8,361 nucleotides of DNA from an uncultured Chloroflexota bacterium (GTDB taxonomy: Bacteria; Chloroflexota; Dehalococcoidia; SAR202; UBA11138): contig CAJWRP010000069.1 of the NCBI GenBank assembly GCA_913046025.1, positions 1-8,361 of the forward strand, given 5' to 3'. Positions 5,564 to 8,361 of the stretch are shown here, one piece after another (position 1 is the first letter of the stretch; each line of letters begins with the position of its first letter). The translations under genes and the position numbers were made by a program. Below the pieces are notes generated by a model. That model saw only the letters and a list, made by a program, of their open reading frames with translations, did no database searches and was not told the DNA's origin.

Positions 5564-6757
5564 CTAGCTTTCGTTGGCCAGGGCTGCCTTGACAGCAGCG
5601 ACGGCGTCAGTAGTTACCCAGTCCTCCCATACATTATTGTTGTTGAGGAACCAGATAGCAGCCTCAGAGGGCTCGCTGCCGGGATTGGCATCCATCCATT
5701 GGAAGATGCCTTTGTAGATGTTGATGGTGAATTCCCAGTTCTGGAGCATTGCAATAACATCAGGGGCGCGAGGCAGAAGACTCTGGTGCACTGCTACAAG
5801 CACCAAAGATTCGGCGAAGGCGCAGCCCTTGTCTGTGTCCCAGCATTCCTTGGTGTATTCAGGCTCTTCCAGGCGCACGAGGTCTAGCTTCAACGCCGGG
5901 TCGCCTGTGCCCCACATGTAACCTAGCCACGGCTCTTGCTTGTCGTATGCTGAATAGAGCTCGGCAAACATGGCTTCCTGCGAGCCGGGATTGATAACGT
6001 GCAAGAAGTCGTTCAGGCCGTAAGTATCTATCTGTGCGGTGTTCGTACCTTCACAAGACCAACCGATAACGCAGGCTATGTGCCGAGCTTTGCCTCGGCT
6101 ATCATCGGAGGAAAATAGCTCTTGGAATTCTGGCTTGGCCAGGTCTTGAGGAGTCTTGAGGTCGGGGTACTCGTCAGCAAGGTACTGGGGTATTACGAAA
6201 GTACTCTGCCAGTCCCCTACTAGGCTTGTGCCCACGGAGACGACTTCACCCAATTCCACTGCTTTCTCCCAGCCGATGGATTGGTTAGGCAGCCATATCT
6301 CCAGTGCGACATCAATGTCACCCTTCTGCAGGCCCTGGAAGTTGGCCAGTGTGCCTCCGAATATGGTGTCGGTAGGGTAACCATATCCTTTTTCGAGGAT
6401 GTACTGAGCGATGCGATTTTGCACCTGTGCGCTGGTCCAGTTAAGGTCAGAGAAGACGATGGTTGATTTTGTCGGCTGCCCGGCTGCCAACGCCTCATCC
6501 AAAATTGCTTGAATCTCATCAGCCGTCAGTGAGTTCGAAGCAAACTGTAAGGCTGCTGCGTCTACAGCAGACTTAATGTCTGCGGCTGTTACGGCATCGG
6601 ATGAAGCGGCGTCTATCATTGTTTGGATCTCCGCAGCCGTGACGGCCGGTACGGCCGGTACGGCCGGTGATGATGAGCAGGCCATAGCCGCCAGGGCCAA
6701 TATAGTGAGAAGTGCCCCCACTATTGCGTACTTTTTGGTCGATTTGCGACCTAACAT
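5564..6757 (-). CDS. proX: Glycine betaine/proline betaine-type ABC transporter substrate-binding lipoprotein (ProX/OpuAC family)
   Basis: This 397-residue protein begins with a lipoprotein signal: MLGRKSTKK, a hydrophobic core, then LALAAMAC with the lipidated Cys at residue 27. After it comes a PAV-PAV-PAV stretch and an Ala-rich region (40-95) with three related helical units (TAAEIQTMIDA, TAADIKSAVDA, LTADEIQAILDEA). The OpuAC domain follows from about 98. It contains DLNWTSAQVQNRIAQYILE (104-122), DVALEIWLPN (149-158), CVIGWSCEGTNT (229-240), EPWLGYMWGTGDP (275-287) and LVRLEEPEY (293-301). Aromatic residues such as W107, W155, W233, W277 and W282 are candidates for the Trp cage that binds a quaternary ammonium group, by analogy with ProX/OpuAC. 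Two close Cys pairs (229/235, 306/312) could form disulfides outside the cell. It delivers ligand to ProW and is the last gene of the operon. The ribosome binding site is nearly perfect (aaggagga). The exact ligand is uncertain. Confidence 0.92.
   Translation of the reverse strand: MLGRKSTKKYAIVGALLTILALAAMACSSSPAVPAVPAVTAAEIQTMIDAASSDAVTAADIKSAVDAAALQFASNSLTADEIQAILDEALAAGQPTKSTIVFSDLNWTSAQVQNRIAQYILEKGYGYPTDTIFGGTLANFQGLQKGDIDVALEIWLPNQSIGWEKAVELGEVVSVGTSLVGDWQSTFVIPQYLADEYPDLKTPQDLAKPEFQELFSSDDSRGKARHIACVIGWSCEGTNTAQIDTYGLNDFLHVINPGSQEAMFAELYSAYDKQEPWLGYMWGTGDPALKLDLVRLEEPEYTKECWDTDKGCAFAESLVLVAVHQSLLPRAPDVIAMLQNWEFTINIYKGIFQWMDANPGSEPSEAAIWFLNNNNVWEDWVTTDAVAAVKAALANES
6642..6668 (-). repeat. 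Three exact tandem copies of a 9-bp unit in proX
   Basis: The unit acggccggt is repeated exactly at 6642-6650, 6651-6659 and 6660-6668. On the coding (-) strand it encodes Pro-Ala-Val three times (residues 31-39), directly after the lipidated cysteine region. As a 9-bp unit it can gain or lose copies without a frameshift, changing only the linker length. Confidence 0.9.
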
Positions 6758-6760
6758 AGT

Positions 6761-6768
6761 TCCTCCTT
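6761..6768 (-). promoter_or_regulatory. Strong ribosome binding site of proX
   Basis: Read on the - strand, the sequence is aaggagga followed by act and the proX ATG. This is a near-complete anti-16S match and much stronger than the site in front of proW. It fixes the start codon at 6757 and predicts high translation of the binding protein relative to the membrane components. Confidence 0.85.
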
Positions 6769-6891
6769 AAAATTCCATTTTCCTTGTTAATTATGTCGAA
6801 ATGAATCTTGGTTTACCATCATTTCCGTTTTGCTCTTGACTAATTTGGCTCGTTATCATCCAGAGCCGCCTATTGGGATTTTACCTGCACG

Positions 6892-6916
6892 GTGCACTAA
6901 TCACCAATCAGTGCAC
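6892..6916 (-). repeat. Inverted repeat spanning the proW stop codon
   Basis: The arms gtgcact (6892-6898) and agtgcac (6910-6916) form a perfect 7-bp inverted repeat with an 11-nt loop. It overlaps the end of proW and lies at the start of the 139-nt proW-proX gap. There is no T-tract. A third related half-site (ctgcac, 6885-6890) sits next to it, allowing alternative pairing. It could be an mRNA processing or 3'-end stabilising hairpin in the polycistronic transcript; that role is inferred. Confidence 0.45.
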
Positions 6917-7949
6917 GTTGCCGTTCACGAGCCATGGACTGAGTGATGCGGTCGATTACGATGGCGATAGCCACAATGGCCAGACCTGCTATGGCGCTAT
7001 TACCAGCTTCCTGCCTGCCAAGGGCTCGTAACACGGCCTCACCAAGTCCCCCTGCTCCCACCAGAGATGCGATCACCACCATGGCCAATGCCATCATGAT
7101 CGTCTGGTTTATTCCAGCCATTATGGTAGGCAGGGCCATCGGAATTTGTACCTTGGTCAGCATTTGCAAGGGCGTTGTGCCAAAAGATCGGGCGGCCTCA
7201 ACCGCTTCTGGCGAGACTTGCCTAATCCCAAGGTTCGTAAGCCGAATTACCGGCGCAACGGCATATATGACAGTAGCCATAACGGCCGGTACGTTGCCCA
7301 GGCCGAAGAACAAGATGCCTGGTACTAGGTACACGAAGCTGGGCATTGTCTGCATGCCGTCCAGAATGGGCCTGAGAATGGAATCCGCAATAGCATTGCG
7401 GGCACTTATGACGCCCATGGGGATGCCGATTAACAAGGATATACCCACAGCCACTATGATCAGGGCCAGCGTCTCCATTGAGCCGCCCCAAAGAGTGCTG
7501 GTGCCACCCGGTAGCCGCCCCATCAGGCCGATCAGTACTAGGCCTATCAGTGCAAATAACCCCAGGCTTTTGCCTGCTACCTTCCAGGCTAGAAGAGTCA
7601 CTGCCATGATGAGCACAGGCCACGGAAGCCACAGCAAAAAATCTTCAATGGCAACTAACACTTTGGTAATAACGAATTTGATTCCGTCGAAGAACCAGTC
7701 TCCCTCCCTCGTCAGCCAGAGAATCCATTCGTCTACTTTGGCTCCGATTTGCTTACCTATTTCCATTGGAAAGGCCATGCCGGGTCCCCAAATCGCCAGG
7801 CAGATCACAAAAGTAACGATTAAGGCCACGGCCGCGGCAGCATATTTGATTAGGTTGCCATATCTGCCCGCGAGGCTGTACAGGCCCCCATGTGGCATCT
7901 TGTCAGTTGTGGATTGCTTTGAGGCGGATACAACGCTAGGTGCTGCCAT
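6897..7949 (-). CDS. proW: Quaternary amine (glycine betaine) ABC transporter permease, ProW/OpuAB family
   Basis: This 350-residue integral membrane protein has a hydrophilic N-terminus of about 35 residues, a first membrane segment at about 36-54, an amphipathic stretch (60-105), then several membrane helices. The core ABC permease domain contains the OpuAB/ProW motif DGMQTMPSFVYLVP (197-210) and the cytoplasmic EAA loop EAARSFGTTPLQMLTKVQIP (251-270), which docks on the ATPase. SLVGAGGLGEAVLRAL (295-310) is also typical. The length resembles ProW (about 350) rather than the shorter OpuAB form (about 280). It forms the membrane channel through which the ligand carried by ProX passes. The ATG lies 2 nt after the proV stop, and its Shine-Dalgarno (ggaaagg) is inside the end of proV, so translation is probably coupled to proV. 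Confidence 0.94.
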   Translation of the reverse strand: MAAPSVVSASKQSTTDKMPHGGLYSLAGRYGNLIKYAAAAVALIVTFVICLAIWGPGMAFPMEIGKQIGAKVDEWILWLTREGDWFFDGIKFVITKVLVAIEDFLLWLPWPVLIMAVTLLAWKVAGKSLGLFALIGLVLIGLMGRLPGGTSTLWGGSMETLALIIVAVGISLLIGIPMGVISARNAIADSILRPILDGMQTMPSFVYLVPGILFFGLGNVPAVMATVIYAVAPVIRLTNLGIRQVSPEAVEAARSFGTTPLQMLTKVQIPMALPTIMAGINQTIMMALAMVVIASLVGAGGLGEAVLRALGRQEAGNSAIAGLAIVAIAIVIDRITQSMARERQRALIGD

Positions 7950-7951
7950 AT

Positions 7952-8361
7952 TTACCTTTCCGATTCCTTGCCGTATTTTACGACCTTGTCAATTCCACTT
8001 TGCACCATGCCGACAAGCAGGTCCTTGCGGCCAATCTGTCCAAGGAGGCGACCTTCATCGTCAACGACTGCCAACGGGTGATCAGCCTGCGCAGCAATAG
8101 GTATGCAGTCCTCTAAAATGGCTTCAGCACTAACTATGTGTGCGTTGTCGAAGACAGCATTCTTCAGATCAGGGGCATCGCTCTGTACTAGGAAGTCTGC
8201 AATAGTTGCCGTGACAATGCCTTTGACAATGTCCTCCTCACTTACCACGAATGCAACCTTGGAATCCTGCGATTCTAGTGTTACTACTGCCTCCTGAGGG
8301 GATTGCGACTCTCGAACAACGCTTTCTGGCTCCTGCATTATGGTCTCTGCCCGTATTACTT
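7952..8361 (-). CDS. proV: Quaternary amine ABC transporter ATP-binding protein, C-terminal tandem CBS region (ProV/OpuAA), truncated by window edge
   Basis: The frame stays open from the right window edge to the TAA at 7952-7954, and the residues before the ATG at 8338 (VIRAETI) fit the start of a CBS domain (AETIMQEPESVV). That ATG is therefore most likely internal and the gene continues beyond the window. About 135 residues are visible. A first CBS motif contains SKVAFVVSEEDIVKGIVTA. A second runs through HIVSAEAILEDCIPIAA to HPLAVVDDEGRLLGQIGRKD. Tandem CBS domains at the C-terminus of ProV/OpuAA-type ATPases sense ionic strength or nucleotides and gate the importer. The Walker A/B motifs would lie outside the window. 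An alternative is a separate small CBS protein, but the position just before proW, the 2-nt spacing and the open frame all favour proV. Confidence 0.88.
   Translation of the reverse strand, partial: VIRAETIMQEPESVVRESQSPQEAVVTLESQDSKVAFVVSEEDIVKGIVTATIADFLVQSDAPDLKNAVFDNAHIVSAEAILEDCIPIAAQADHPLAVVDDEGRLLGQIGRKDLLVGMVQSGIDKVVKYGKESER

Noticed and set aside
5501..5887. 128-codon + strand open frame starting in the terminator loop and overlapping proX
   Set aside because: It starts inside the terminator hairpin and is antisense to the conserved C-terminal half of ProX; there is no family similarity.
6785..6830. CATAAT-like -10 on the - strand ahead of proX
   Set aside because: No acceptable -35 hexamer lies 16-18 nt upstream (best is TGGTAA, 3 of 6), so a separate proX promoter is not supported.
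7282..7290. A fourth copy of the acggccggt 9-mer, inside proW
   Set aside because: It encodes Pro-Ala-Val in a conserved permease stretch (NVPAVMATV), is single-copy there, and is explained by codon use rather than a dispersed repeat.
6943..8100. Long open frame (385 codons) on the + strand opposite proW and the end of proV
   Set aside because: Its translation is a Met/Ala/Thr/Arg/Ile/Pro-rich string with no domain, which is the mirror of a hydrophobic membrane-protein gene. proW on the other strand has full family motifs and an upstream coupling signal.
8336..8338. ATG as the start of a stand-alone small CBS-domain protein
   Set aside because: The frame is open through the window edge and the preceding residues fit the beginning of the CBS domain, so this Met is most likely internal to ProV.

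Overview
This window looks like chromosomal DNA of a free-living bacterium of moderate GC content. My best guess is a member of the Chloroflexota (Dehalococcoidia/SAR202-like). That guess rests on the vegetative sigma factor C-terminus, on a DUF1800/DUF1501/NHL gene trio, and on a lipoprotein solute-binding protein with an alanine-rich helical repeat linker after the lipidated cysteine. It is inference and was not tested by any search.

Layout, left to right. The 3' end of the housekeeping sigma factor gene (rpoD/sigA, + strand, 1-618) ends in a strong intrinsic terminator (649-698). A TATAAT element precedes a stand-alone membrane permease of the TauE/SafE (TSUP) family (764-1519). A consensus promoter (TTGACA, 17 nt, TATACT; 1592-1620) then drives a three-gene + strand cluster. 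Its genes are a DUF1800 protein (1707-3113), a DUF1501 protein with alkaline-phosphatase-superfamily-like motifs (3214-4350) and an NHL beta-propeller protein (4393-5427). None of the three shows an export signal. A bidirectional terminator (about 5483-5524) separates this cluster from a convergent - strand operon.

The - strand operon encodes a ProVWX/OpuA-type quaternary amine (glycine betaine/proline betaine) ABC importer. It reads, in transcription order: the C-terminal tandem CBS region of the ATPase ProV (cut by the right window edge), the permease ProW, and the lipoprotein binding protein ProX. ProV and ProW are separated by 2 nt and probably translationally coupled. ProX follows a 139-nt gap that carries an inverted repeat over the proW stop and a very strong ribosome binding site, an arrangement that suits extra synthesis of the binding protein.

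The least understood part is the DUF1800-DUF1501-NHL operon. The first two families often occur together and are usually predicted to be exported. Here all three proteins appear cytoplasmic and share a dedicated promoter, so they may form a functional unit of unknown chemistry. No RNA genes, CRISPR arrays, insertion sequences or phage genes were seen.
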